Assembly: GCF_016545825.1 (NCBI RefSeq)
Contig: NC_052622.1
Coordinates: 41,997,263-42,061,262 of the forward strand
Direction: 5' to 3'
From: Eucalyptus grandis
Taxonomy: Eukaryota; Streptophyta; Magnoliopsida; Myrtales; Myrtaceae
DNA: 64,000 bases
How positions within the stretch are numbered: the stretch's first letter is position 1; each line of letters begins with the position of its first letter. Of this stretch, positions 45,301 to 56,080 are shown piece after piece. A program made the position numbers and the translations under genes. Under the pieces are notes generated by a model. That model saw only the letters and a list, made by a program, of their open reading frames with translations. It was not told the DNA's origin and did not search any database.

Positions 45301-46500
45301 TTTTGATGGAGAGATTCAATCTCTTCACTCATAGCCCTTAGCCATTGTGACAACTCCGAATTAGCCATCGCCTCAGAGTAAGATGAAGGCTCATCTGTCT
45401 CCATCTCATCACCTACAGTCAATGCATAAGTAATATCTGTATAACCATAACATACCAGTGGTTTAATTTGCCTTCTTTGTCTATCTGCGGCTATAGTTTG
45501 TTGCAGCTTTGTTGATTGTTCATTATCACTGACTTCAAGAACTACGGCTTCATCTGTAATCTCAACTTCTATTACCTTCGAGATCTTTGAAATCTCCACC
45601 TGAAGCTCCATCTCACTAATAACACCATGATTTGTTTTCTCTGCTGGTTGTGTCTCAGAACTCCTCCGTTGAAGTATTGCAGTCTCGTTGAAGATCACAT
45701 CTCTACTGATTAGAAAACCGAGTGATTTGGGATCGGTGCACCACAGTCGGTAGCCTTTCACCCCATGTGCATTCTCAAGCTTACCATTACTCGCATGAGC
45801 ATACACATGACATCCGAATATAAGTAATCCAGAATAATCAATAGGTTTCCCCGACCATACTTCCTCAGGAGTCTTCCACTTGATAGTAGATGATGGAGAT
45901 CGATTAACCAGGTAACATGACATGTTCATTGCTTTGGCCCAAAATTCATTGTCAAGTCCTGCATGCGAAAGCATGCATCGAGCTCACTCAAGCAAAGTTT
46001 TGTTCTTTCGTTCTACCACACCATTTTGCCGTGGTGTCCTAAATACTATGCGGCGTCTCACAATACATTCTTTCTCGCAGAACTTGATAAAATCTTTATC
46101 GTAGAACTCTATGCCATTATCGGTTCTCAAGTACTTGATTTATTTATCTGACTGCTTCTCAATCAATGCCTTAAATTTCTTAAACCGATCAAACACTTCA
46201 TATTTGTGCTTTAGAATGTATACCCATACCTTCCTCAAATAATCATCGATAAATGTTAGCATAAATTGGGCACCTCCTTTCGAAGGAACCAAAGGCGGAT
46301 CCCAGACGTCTGAATGAATATATTCAACTAGTCGTTTGGTCGAATGAATAGCTGTTATAAACTAGTGCCGCTTCCCATAGATGCAGTGCTTACATAAGTC
46401 TAGCTTCCCTGTCTTTTGACCATTTAACAACCCCCTTTCACGCAGCATCGTCATACCTGCCTCGCTCATGTGCCCCAAACGCATAAGTTAGAGTCTGACT
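45301..46500 (-). pseudogene. Copia integrase
   Basis: On the minus strand, a zinc-binding start (GHMSEAGM ... CKHCIYGK) lies at 46395-46480, then the core acidic residues in YIHSDVWDP (about 46310), YLRTDNGIEF (about 46125) and RQNGVVERKNK (about 46010). A C-terminal part follows to the RT linker (SCYLVNRSPSS, KWKTPEEVW, then LIFGCHVYAH). In-frame stops lie at about 46148 and 46365. The segment 45301-45700 is the acidic linker to reverse transcriptase. Confidence 0.9.
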
Positions 46501-46589
46501 TACCTGATGAAACTGCAGCGATTTCGCTTATGGTCTCTCCCAGTAGATGATAGAGAGTATTCATTTTCTTCCCCTTCATCACTGGCACC

Positions 46590-46900
46590 TCAAGAGACTT
46601 TTAGTACTCCACATTCAGCGATGTACCTACACCCGATATCATTGAGTGTCCCCAGAGAAATAAGGTTCTTCTTGAGCTCCGGTACATGCCTCACATCTGT
46701 CAATATGCATACCACCCCATCGTGCATCCGGATCCGAATTATCTCTATCCCCACAGCCTTACAGACTGCATTATTCCCCAAAAGAACTCTACCACCATAT
46801 GCAGCTTGGTAAGTAGTAAATCAATTCTTATGAGGCGTCATGTGATAAGAACATCCTGCATCTAGCACCTATTCGTCTCCTGACGAAGTAGCAGTCACAC
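46590..46900 (-). pseudogene. Copia protease, active-site residue altered
   Basis: The minus strand encodes VLDAGCSYHMTPHK near 46825-46866 and then [16 protein letters not shown] and [16 protein letters not shown]. The catalytic triplet D-S/T-G of aspartic proteases reads D-A-G here, and a stop lies just upstream (near 46870). A second stop lies at about 46824. Confidence 0.88.
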
Positions 46901-46969
46901 ATAAGATAACTCCTGCATCACCATTGCTCCCATCGGCAACATTTGTCACAGTGCTTGTGGCATTCTGCC

Positions 46970-47737
46970 TATCAACTTTATTCTTCCGCTGTGGATAATC
47001 TCTCTTGATGTGCCCCTCCTCGTGACACTCAAAGCACTTCACGCGTCCTTTGGACTTTCTATGGCGTGATTTTGATTTTGCTTTTACCTCTGCTACTACT
47101 AGGCTCTCGATGTTGTTCTCTACCCCCGAATCGTCAGTGCTTACGCTACTCCTTTCGCCAAACCATCATCTTGCAATTTTCTTTGCCACTCCTTAAAGAA
47201 TAAGGCGGACTTAACATTTTCTGAGGTAATTGTAGTACGACCCTACAATAGTGAATCAGTAAAGTGCTCCCATGACTATGATAAAGAGACTAATAACATT
47301 ATGCCCTGTTCTTCATCATCAAGTAACTTACCAATGTTCTTCAGATCCAACATGAATTTATTAAATTCATTTAGATGTGTTCTGATAGACGTACCTTCAG
47401 TATATCTAAACTGAAACATCTTCTTCAACATGTACAAGCGATTGTTCACATCTTTCTTCACATAGAGTGGTTGAAGTTTTGCTTATAATGCCGCGGCATC
47501 CTTCTCCTTAGCAACCTTTATTAAGACCTCATCCGACAAATTTAACAGGATTATACTCTTTGCTTTTCCCATCAACTCTACCCTCTCAAAGGCTTTTATT
47601 ATAATCGGCAACTTATCTTCACCATCTAGTGTCTTGACCAAATATTGTGTTATCAATAATGCCCGCATCTTGATGCTCCATAACACAAAGTTGTTGCTCC
47701 CATCAAACTTTTCAATCTCAACTTTCCTCTCAGACAT
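46970..47737 (-). pseudogene. Copia gag with broken zinc knuckle
   Basis: Starts MSERKVEIEKFDGSNN at 47737 and continues through KMRALLITQYLV and, after a stop at 47483, RLYMLKKMFQFRYTEGTS and NEFNKFMLDLKNIG, the usual copia capsid region. The nucleic-acid knuckle at 46985-47030 reads CFECHEEGHIKRDYPQR, so the last zinc ligand Cys is replaced by Tyr (codon at 46995-46997). Confidence 0.9.
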
Positions 47738-47814
47738 AATTGCAGTAACAAAATTTCCAGATAATAATTAGACAAGCAAAAGCTCTAAATCACAATCAAG
47801 AAATCCAACCCCAA

Positions 47815-47826
47815 GCTCTGATACCA
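47815..47826 (-). other. Primer binding site of the copia element
   Basis: The minus strand reads TGGTATCAGAGC, the complement of the 3' end of initiator tRNA-Met, two bases inside the 5' LTR. This is the standard copia arrangement and fixes the transcription direction as minus. Confidence 0.95.
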
Positions 47827-47828
47827 AT

Positions 47829-48523
47829 TGTTGAGATATAATATGTAGAAACGATAGGATATTGTAATTTACGTCAACACGAAATCACCAGAGAAATAAG
47901 CAAGAAAAATAAGGACACGAGAAATTTATGTGGTTTGGTCCGAGTATCAATACCTACGTCCATAAGGAAAGCCAATAGCAAATAATCCACTAAAATTGGA
48001 GTATCAGAGTTTACAATCGCTTAATCGCTCAAGTGTTTTCGACACTTAAATTTAACTCAAAACCCTAAGTGTTTATAAATAAACAACTCATTTGGGTATA
48101 AACTCACGGCTCAAAATTACCGCGCATTCAAGCTCCAACGAAATGCTCTATGTACGTCAAACAAGAACAGCGTCTATATTTTTCTTCAATCCTCTTCGTA
48201 GGGCTTCTGCAAGTGGCGCGGACGTTCGAAAAAAAACTTCTCTAACATGCGGCTCCTCTTTTTATATTGATGAACGAAACCTTGCCCTTTTTATATTCTG
48301 TGTACGTGTGTGTCCAAGGTCAAACTTTTGACCTTGGGCCCCACCAATTTCAATCTTCACGTGCAGAGCGAATCTGCATGAGGGCTTCTTTCTTCGATGG
48401 GCATATGACGTGCGTAAATAAAAGAAAAACTTTCCTTTTTCTTTTATTTCCCCATTTAGTAATTCTTCGCGAGTCCAGTGAATTTCGTTTTGTAAACGCT
48501 CAAACTCGAGACATAATTTAACA
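47829..48523 (-). repeat. 5' LTR of the copia element
   Basis: Begins tgttgagatata and ends taatttaaca on the plus strand. It matches 39986-40656 along its length, with the extra 24 bp noted there. It carries a TATA-like tttatat on either strand near 48260-48300. Confidence 0.92.
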
Positions 48524-48538
48524 AACGCTAACCTCGCA

Positions 48539-48649
48539 ATGAATCTATCTTCTCCTCGGCCATAGAAGGCATCGCTTGGAGAGGATGGCTCCACAAGGTG
48601 TTCATTCTGGACTTCGTGTTCGCTAGCCAGTTTCTCCTCCTTCAGCCTC
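48539..48649 (+). pseudogene. Exon B, copy 3, truncated
   Basis: The ATG at 48539, immediately after the copia insertion, starts a segment homologous to 30094-30223, but indels shift the frame within a few codons and a TAG appears where copy 2 has the internal Met. It ends abruptly at ttcagcctct and joins family C copy 2, losing the splice donor. Confidence 0.75.
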
Positions 48650-51395
48650 TACGGACACCAGACCATCGAAAAACACTCCGAAGAAGCAGGGCACCATAAA
48701 GTCAAGAAGATGGATCACAATCAAAATAGGTAGCTTCTTCAATCACCTGATAAATCAAAAAAGGACCTGCATCGCCATTTGCAGTTCAGAATGTGTATAG
48801 CAAAGGCTATTATTAAGCTAAAACTAGTCATCAACATCTAACTAAACATGACTGCCAAATGAAGTAAAATGAAGACTATATAACCTGTTTTAATCTGAAA
48901 ACTGAAGAGAAGGCTGCATAACCTCTTGAGCACCCGTACTTATCAACTCAAACAAGACTGAAAAGGGGACTCCGACAATAATTTTTCGGAGAGAGAGAGG
49001 GAGAGAGGGAGAGACTCATGTAGGTGGATGCCACACGATCCAACAATCCTCACCTGCATCTGAAGACAAGTCCTTCCAAAATATCCATATAATAAACGCC
49101 AAGCAAGAAAAATCATACCACCCGTACCCAACAGAACCTGCATAGCAGAAACAGAAAAACCTAGTCGATGCGAGAGGTAATTCAATTTAACTCTAGATCC
49201 GAATAATATCAAGCCATCTACTTGCAACATTAAGGCTGGGAGACACTATAAGCCCAGTCTACGCACTATGACATCCTTTGTGATTTTCTTCTCGATGACT
49301 TTAGTGTTTCTACAACTTTACATATATCAGGCATTAGGAAAAACTAAATCAAATGTACGCTTTTATGTAAGTAAAAGAACACCCAAGTGTCAAAACTTGA
49401 CATAATTGGATATTTAAATATCAAAAGCTAGAAATCTTACGTGGCAATTTTTTTTTAAAAAAAAATAGGACACTTGAGTGTTACATCCGGTGAATCCCGC
49501 TAGAAATTTTATGTGGCAATTTTTTTATTAATTTTGCTCGCTTACGTCGCTCGCTGGAAAGTTGACTCAACAAAGAAACACAAAACGATGTCGTTTTGGC
49601 ACTTAAAGAATTTTAATATAAAAATTAATTAAATCAAATTTAAAACCTATATATATATATATATATATAAAGAAGAAGGAAGATGAATAGCAGCTGATAG
49701 CTTAGGGCTTAGCACTCGTTGTCGCCGCCTCCCGCCGTTGCCGAGAAGGTGGGGGAGGGTCGGTCGAGGTTGCTGAGCCCTGGCCGCCAGCTGCTATTTA
49801 TCTTACTCATTCCCTTTTTCCTTAATTTGGTTTTAAATTTAATTAAATTAAATTAATTTTTATATTAATTATTTACCCATGTTAGCAGCAAAATGACGTC
49901 GTTTTGGCACTAATCTAATCACGTCAGCGTGCAAAATAACATTGTTTTGCACTTGGCTCGTTGGAAAATCGTCACGTTAGCGTTTTTGCTGGATTTTTTT
50001 GCCATTGACACTTAACTGATTCATTTTACTTCGATTTTGGCATTTAAGTGTTACTTTTCTAACTTTTAGCACTTAAATGTTCCCTCATGCAAAGTTTTTG
50101 CACTCTACGTATCCTGGACTCCTTTTATGTGCATCATAAAACGATGATGAAGTAAAAATTACATCCACTTCAATTGATATGAAACTGGTAGATAACCAGA
50201 AAACCATAAGCTTTGGGCAGGTACTTATTATATATAATCATTGCGATATACTTGGTGGTCTATGTGAAGATGTTAATATACTTTCAAACCTAAAGAAGGA
50301 CTTTCTATTTGGGTATCTAATTGGAAAAAAGATGCCCATATTAGACAAAAGAAACCAGCAGATGTTCAGAAAAAAGCACAAGTGGGCATTTTTTGTGTTC
50401 AATAGGCGCTGCTAATTTGAAGGCCTCTTGGAGGTCACATGATAGTCTAAAGCCTAAGCAACTGGCTTTCTAGTTGAGAAATATATTGATCATCGTTGCC
50501 ATTGATTTTGCAAAGAGACATTGGAAAGAGAATGTTTGATGAAGAAAATTAGAATGAATAGTATTGGTTGTGTTAATTCAGTGTTTTCATTTTTGCCATC
50601 ATAGTACGGAGTTGGAAATAAAGATGCATAGAGCAACAGCTGTCCTTGTCCACCCTCCTTTCAATCTTCATTGTAGCATCAATTGACCCAGAAAGTTCGT
50701 TTTAAACATTTCCCGACATTTGAAATGATCATCGCGTAAGGTAATCGTATTATACCCTCCCCTTATAGAAAAATTCCTGGTGTCAATAATCCATTACCCT
50801 GACTTCCACTCAAAGACAGAGCCAGAGAGAGAGAGAGAGCGGAACTTGTAACTGATGGTGTTCATAACAGCGAAGCTCTAGCATAAAGTCTAGGAGAAAG
50901 ATGGAAACAACAAGGTAAAGGGTTCTAAATAGCAACTTCCATGAACATTAACGTACCGACAGACACTGTTTAGAATCGCCATCCACGTGAGAAAATAGGA
51001 TCAACCGACCTCAGCCCAGCGATCCAACTCAGTGGGAGGAAAAACTTCTTATGATGCATGAAACAATCAATTAAACAGAGAGGAACATAGAGGAGAAATG
51101 GGGAAGGGTAGGGGGGTTGGCGTTGGCCGACGATTGATCGAAGCGAGTTCAAAGAGCTTCCGTGGGAGAGAGTACCTTCGAGGTCGATTCGGTCGCAGGT
51201 TGCTGCCGCTAGCGAGGAAGAGAGAGAGAGAGAGAGAGAGATTTTGTCCAGCCAGACAGTGACTATGGACGCATTTGGGTTCGTTGCAGAGATGATAATT
51301 ACAAAAACAAGAGGTGAGAATTTGTTTGCTCTGCCCTGACATTATTGTATTTGCTCTTCTGAGGTATGTGTCCAAATACCTTTAAGCTCTTTAAT
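48650..51395 (-). pseudogene. Family C, copy 2, 3'-truncated
   Basis: Homologous to copy 1 from about 20680 upward, so the 3' end of the gene has been deleted at the fusion with exon B. The 84-bp candidate exon is at 49054-49137 with the same open frame (GSVGYGWYDFSC). A TIR element interrupts it at 49369-50121. The TATA-like box seen in copies 1 and 4 is lost (about 51250-51290), although the CT-rich leader remains. Family unknown. Confidence 0.5.
49369..50121. mobile_element. TIR element (753 bp) with 9-bp target duplication
   Basis: Flanked by CTTTTATGT on both sides (49360-49368 and 50122-50130), a sequence present once in copies 3 and 4. The inner parts are inverted copies of each other: acgatgtcgttttggcactta and a run of atataaaaattaatt on the left match gacgtcgttttggcacta and its preceding taatttttatattaatt on the right, read in reverse. 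The centre holds a (TA) run at 49653-49669 and a GC-rich segment. A 9-bp duplication fits Mutator-like elements. No gene is seen. Confidence 0.8.
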
Positions 51396-51399
51396 AATT

Positions 51400-52489
51400 A
51401 GTGAATCTTTTTTTTTTTGGTCGAATATAATTGGTGAATTTAGATTAGATTAGATTAAATTAGGAGATTATGTAACATAGCTCACGCTCTATACCGAGAA
51501 AAAAATAGTATGGACTTTTACTATTTTTGTAAGAATAGCTTACATAACCATTGACAAAATAATAATTAGCATTAATACATTAGAAAATTCGGTTAACCAA
51601 TCTTAGAAAACATGATAAAATTAAATGCAAAGAAACATGATGGAGAAAGTAACCAAGTTAATTTCTAAGTAGAAAAAAAAATGACGAGGTTGATTTTATT
51701 TTTAATAAAGAAATGGACGGGGAGGGGTGATCACTAGGTGGCTCTTCTGTTGATTGTAACGTGTATTGTGTGTCATATTCATGTATGGCGAAGGTAAGGG
51801 TATATTTTCAAACTTGAACTAGTATTTGATATCAACAAATTTTATTTTAATCTATAGTCATTTTAATGAATATCTCGAGTACTTGTTAAATATTTTTATA
51901 AAGAGAATCTTCGATCTCCGATGTGTTATCGAGTATATTATGATGACAATCAATGTATTGGGAGTCACGATATTTTTTATTTAACTGCTTAATAAGTGTT
52001 TTTGAGGTGCTTTATGAGTAAATCTTTTTATGTCGAGTTCTTATGCTCTTTAAAAGAAAAAAATTCTAAATCTTTGACTATACCGGCGAAAGGTAATTTT
52101 TTTTCGAATAGAAGAGGAAAGAAGAAGAAAGATAGGCGAATGCTTCCACATGTGTAGGCGCGGCAAAAGGAAGATTAGGAGAAACACCTCTAATCGGACC
52201 GGTTGCTTTTGGCCTTTCTTCTTATTATTTCCTACTCTTTTTTTTTTTTTTTTTTTTTTTTGCGTTTGGGCAAAGACGCGTACTTCGTTTCTGTTGCAAG
52301 TCTCTTCTTGATGCTCGACATGCGAATCACGCTGGAATGCATTCCATTAACATTATTGAGAGGACTTCCTGTGCAATTTTCCTTTTTGCTTTCATCTTGA
52401 CTCAAAGTCGTCAGTCTATTATTTGCATCTTCTTCCCTCCTCTCTTCCATTTCTCAATCATCTCTCTGCTCAGAGTTTCACTGCAGGCC
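51400..52489 (+). repeat. Upstream block A, copy 5 (promoter region of the intact kinase)
   Basis: Homologous to the other A blocks. The palindrome is damaged on its left arm here (taatcggaccggt, 52191-52203), but the following cttttggcctttcttctt is kept. A T run of 20 bases lies at 52241-52261. The last 60 bases are pyrimidine-rich. I see no single convincing TATA box. Confidence 0.75.
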
Positions 52490-55018
52490 ATGGTTTTACT
52501 CTGCAGCAGTCTCCCTTCTTTCTTCCTTTCCTTTTCCTTCGTTTTGCTATTGCCATTCTCAAACTTCATTGCTCAAGCTCGAGATTATGATCATCCAACC
52601 ACCATGCTTTCAACACGGTGGACGAATAACGCAACAGCTAATCACTCCACCCAAAATAGTGATGGATCAATTGTGCAGGAAATTCTATTCCGACGCACAG
52701 GAGTTACTGCCTACTACTCCTGCGGCTTCTATTGCAAAGGTAACTGCACCTCTTACCTCTTTGCTGTTCAAATCTTCTCAGTTTTCGGTTTTTATGGTGG
52801 GATACCGGCCAGAAGTCCACGAGTAGTATGGTCTGCCAATCGAAACAATCCCATAAAGATTGGCGCGACATTGGAGCTCACACCTGAAGGCGATTTGGTG
52901 TTGAAAGATGCTGATGGTACGGTTGCTTGGTCCACAAACACTTCTGCAAAGTCTGTTGTAGGCCTGAACTTGACAGATTTGGGGAACCTCGTATTGTTTG
53001 ATAAGGACAATGCGACAGTTTGGCAGTCCTTTGATCACCCAACCGACTCACTTGTCCTCGGACAAAAGTTGAGGCATGGGCAAAGATTGACGCAGAGTAT
53101 TTCCGAGACAAATTGGACCGTTGACGATATGATTACGTTTTCAGTGAATGAAGATGGTTTATCTGCTCAAGTGGAGACTAATCCTCCTCAAATCTATTTC
53201 AACTACAAACTTGACACTAGGGATACAAGTATCAAGATTTCATATGTTGAGTTTGTAAATGGAAGCTTGTCTTGGTTCTCAAATTCTACCTCGAATGGGG
53301 GCTTTCTTTTTTCAATCCCTTATGCATCTTCAACACAACACATGACGCTAGGCTCAGATGGGCATTTGAAAGTGTATGAGTCTCTGGGGTTAGAAGTGGC
53401 CGATCTTTTCAAAGGGTATGTCGATGACTGTGCCTATCCGACGGTGTGTGGGCACTATGGAATTTGTTCCAATGGGCAATGTAGTTGTCCGGCTTCAAAT
53501 GGGGGCACGAGCTACTTCCAGCCAGTAGATGCTAGGCAGCCTCAGCTTGGGTGTTTCGAGAATGGTCCGTTGTCTTGTGGGGCTTCACAACAACAAAGTC
53601 TTATGGAGCAAGAAAATATCGCGTATTTTAGTTTCACTCCAAATCTCGAGCATATAGATGCTTCAAGTTGTAAAGAGGCTTGTGCAAAGAATTGTTCATG
53701 CAAAGCAGCTATATTTCAATATGAATCGAATCGCACTAACGGCAGTTGTTACTTACCAACTCAGGTATTTTCACTTATGAACATTGACGAGGCAACGAAT
53801 CTTATTAATTCTACTGCTTTCCTCAAAGTACAAAATTTGACCAATGAAGCTCCTTATACTCCAGTTGACAATCATATGAACAACCGTCTCCCTGTAATAC
53901 TTGGGTCTAGCCTTGGAGCTCTCTTTACCATGACGATCTTGATCGTAGCCATAGTTTTGTTTGTTCAAAAGAGAGAGGATAATCAAGCAGAGGAGGATTA
54001 CCTTGATCAAGTACCCGAAGTGCTTAATAGATTTGCATACAACGATCTGGAAACCATCACAAATGGATTCGATAAAAAGCTCGGCGAAGGCGGTTTTGGT
54101 TCTGTTTTCGAAGGTACTCTAAGTGACGACACAAAGGTTGCAGTGAAACGCCTAGATGGTTTTGGGCAGGTTAAGAAATCCTTTCTAGCCGAAGTTGAGA
54201 CTATTGGCAGAATCCATCACGTGAACTTGGTAAGACTTGTAGGATTTTGTGCTCAGAAATCCCACAGGCTCCTTATCTATGAGTACATGTCAAACGGGTC
54301 ACTAGATAGATGGATCTTTCACAAATCCAATGAATGTGTTCTCGATTGGCAACAAAGGAAGAAGATAATTCTCGATATAGCACAAGGACTCAATTATCTT
54401 CATGAAGAGTGTAGACAGAAGATAATTCACTTAGACATTAAACCCCAAAATATCCTCTTGGATGGAAATTTCAATGCTAAGGTTGCTGACTTTGGATTAT
54501 CCAAGTTGATAGACAGGGACCAAAGCCAAGTCATCACAACTATGAGAGGAACTCCTGGTTATTTGGCCCCCGAGTGGCTCAGCGCAGCAATCACTGAAAA
54601 GGTCGACGTGTATAGCTTTGGCGTGGTAATCTTGGAGATAGTGTGTGGGAGAAAAATCTTCGATTGCTGTCTAGATGAAAAAGACATGAATTTACTCGGC
54701 CTTTTTAAGAGAAAGGCAGAAGAGGAACGATTGTTGGACATTGTGGATAAGTCTAGTGGTGACATGCAACTAAACGGACTGCATGCTGTGAGAATGATGA
54801 GGATTGCCGCATGGTGCTTGCAAGGAGACTATATGAAGAGGCCTTCCATGTCCGTGGTCATCAAGGCGTTAGAGGGCATCATGGAAGTTCAAGAAGACTT
54901 GGATTATGACTTCTTTGCTCAGCCTTCAACTAGTGGAGCAGCAAGATTCGATCCCACGGATGTTGAATTCAATGCTGCCACTGCATTATTGCCCTCAGTC
55001 CTAAGCGGTCCACGTTAA
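52490..55018 (+). CDS. G-type lectin S-receptor-like Ser/Thr protein kinase, SD2-5 class (intact)
   Basis: A single 842-residue frame without introns. Domains in order: signal peptide (1 to about 29, MVLLCSSLPSFFL); B-type lectin domain (about 50-190, with VVWSANRNNP and WQSFDHPTDS at 178); EGF-like cysteines from 314 (CAYPTVCGHYGIC); a PAN-like cysteine cluster (about 355-440, CKEACAKNCSC); one membrane helix (about 467-493); and a protein kinase. The kinase has the loop GEGGFG at 532, the ATP-binding Lys at 553 (VAVK), catalytic HLDIKPQN with Asp649 and DFG at 667. Leu replaces Arg before Asp649, so it is a non-RD kinase, as is usual for this class. A longer frame opens at 52337, but paralogues start at the equivalent of 52490, where a signal peptide begins. 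Likely a plasma membrane receptor; its ligand cannot be inferred. Confidence 0.95.
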   Translation: MVLLCSSLPSFFLSFSFVLLLPFSNFIAQARDYDHPTTMLSTRWTNNATANHSTQNSDGSIVQEILFRRTGVTAYYSCGFYCKGNCTSYLFAVQIFSVFGFYGGIPARSPRVVWSANRNNPIKIGATLELTPEGDLVLKDADGTVAWSTNTSAKSVVGLNLTDLGNLVLFDKDNATVWQSFDHPTDSLVLGQKLRHGQRLTQSISETNWTVDDMITFSVNEDGLSAQVETNPPQIYFNYKLDTRDTSIKISYVEFVNGSLSWFSNSTSNGGFLFSIPYASSTQHMTLGSDGHLKVYESLGLEVADLFKGYVDDCAYPTVCGHYGICSNGQCSCPASNGGTSYFQPVDARQPQLGCFENGPLSCGASQQQSLMEQENIAYFSFTPNLEHIDASSCKEACAKNCSCKAAIFQYESNRTNGSCYLPTQVFSLMNIDEATNLINSTAFLKVQNLTNEAPYTPVDNHMNNRLPVILGSSLGALFTMTILIVAIVLFVQKREDNQAEEDYLDQVPEVLNRFAYNDLETITNGFDKKLGEGGFGSVFEGTLSDDTKVAVKRLDGFGQVKKSFLAEVETIGRIHHVNLVRLVGFCAQKSHRLLIYEYMSNGSLDRWIFHKSNECVLDWQQRKKIILDIAQGLNYLHEECRQKIIHLDIKPQNILLDGNFNAKVADFGLSKLIDRDQSQVITTMRGTPGYLAPEWLSAAITEKVDVYSFGVVILEIVCGRKIFDCCLDEKDMNLLGLFKRKAEEERLLDIVDKSSGDMQLNGLHAVRMMRIAAWCLQGDYMKRPSMSVVIKALEGIMEVQEDLDYDFFAQPSTSGAARFDPTDVEFNAATALLPSVLSGPR

Positions 55019-56080
55019 GGCAGTGAGGTTATAATAACTTTTCTTCGTAAAAAGTGTGGGCAATTGAATTTTTCTATCTATGAGGACTATGGCTTGTCAT
55101 TCTCTTTTTCAGACCCAAAAAAAAGAAGCCCATGGCATGATATCATTTCTCGTTTTCACTTTGCCAACGAGTGAACTTTGCCATAACTTATGTTGCAATT
55201 AAGTTTTATTGCTTATGTAGAAACTAATTGTACTCAAGTTTGTTGTGTCTTAAGTCATCCGTGTAAAATGCTGCCAAAAGACTTGCTGCTAAAAGACTAG
55301 TCAGCTACTTGTAATGTCTTTTGGCAGCTTTACCATGTCATGGTTCCAAATCTAATTTGCTTTTTGGTTTCAACACCTAATATCTTTCGGATTCAATGAC
55401 TTTACCTCCGTGTCTTCCTCATTTCAAAATTAATGATCTATTTTTTAGTCCATTCTACAAGCAGTACAATTAAAACCGATAAAGATAACAGGAGAATTTC
55501 CGCATTGATAAGTTCGAATTTTTCCTTGTGACTCCTAATACATCCTAGGTTAATAACCTTAACTACCAGCTTTTTAAGGATCTATGGAGATCGTTTCGAG
55601 GCATATGTTTGCCAAAAATAAAGAGCTGACATGTTTGGACATTCAAGATTCGACTTTTCAATCTTTAAAAAACGCTGATCATTTGCAATAACCTCGGCTT
55701 TTCCAGTCTTTAATCATCATGATCCAAGCGTGCTGATCCATCAAATTTATCCAGGTATAAGAAGCTGGTCCGGGTCTTATTTGGTCCCGAAACTGCTCGC
55801 ACAATTAACCAAAGTTCAAAGCGATCTGACATGGCCCGCTGCCATGCCGTGGCACCTCTTGATTCTCTTGATTCGATCTGATAGCGGCAGGTCAACAAAC
55901 CAGAGCCCACGTGGAGCTCACCCATTGCACAAACTCACTAGCGACGGAAATATTTCTTCTTCTTCTTCTTCTTCCAATTCCTCTGCATTTGCGCCCTTCG
56001 CCTTCTCCTCTTCTTGAAGTCTCCGAATCAGAGTGGCCATAGTAAGTCATCACAAATCGCACAGAGGAACGATAATCAGT
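55019..56080. other. Kinase 3' flank and exon B promoter, copy 4
   Basis: Homologous to 6996-8111. The exon B leader promoter is present (ccgtggcacctcttgattct, about 55845) with a TTC-repeat (cttcttcttcttctt) at about 55954-55972, but the sequence switches to family C at about 56080, 14 bases before the expected ATG. Exon B itself is therefore absent from this unit. Confidence 0.6.

Larger units (their letters stand above)
39986..48523 (-). mobile_element. Full-length Ty1-copia retrotransposon, dead, with nested hAT
   Basis: Two LTRs (39986-40656 and 47829-48523) are in direct orientation and flank, on the minus strand, gag, protease, integrase, reverse transcriptase and RNase H in the copia order. 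The primer site TGGTATCAGAGC (initiator tRNA-Met) lies on the minus strand at 47815-47826 and the polypurine tract aaggtggagaat at 40657-40670. The target duplication is AACAC (39981-39985) against AACGC (48524-48528), one mismatch in five. The element sits in the leader just before exon B copy 3. Many stops and a 3-kb hAT insertion in RNase H show it cannot move by itself. Confidence 0.93.

Noticed and set aside
52337..52489. In-frame extension of the intact kinase with an upstream ATG giving 893 residues
   Set aside because: The extra 51 residues correspond to untranslated pyrimidine-rich sequence in the paralogues, and a good signal peptide begins at the ATG at 52490.
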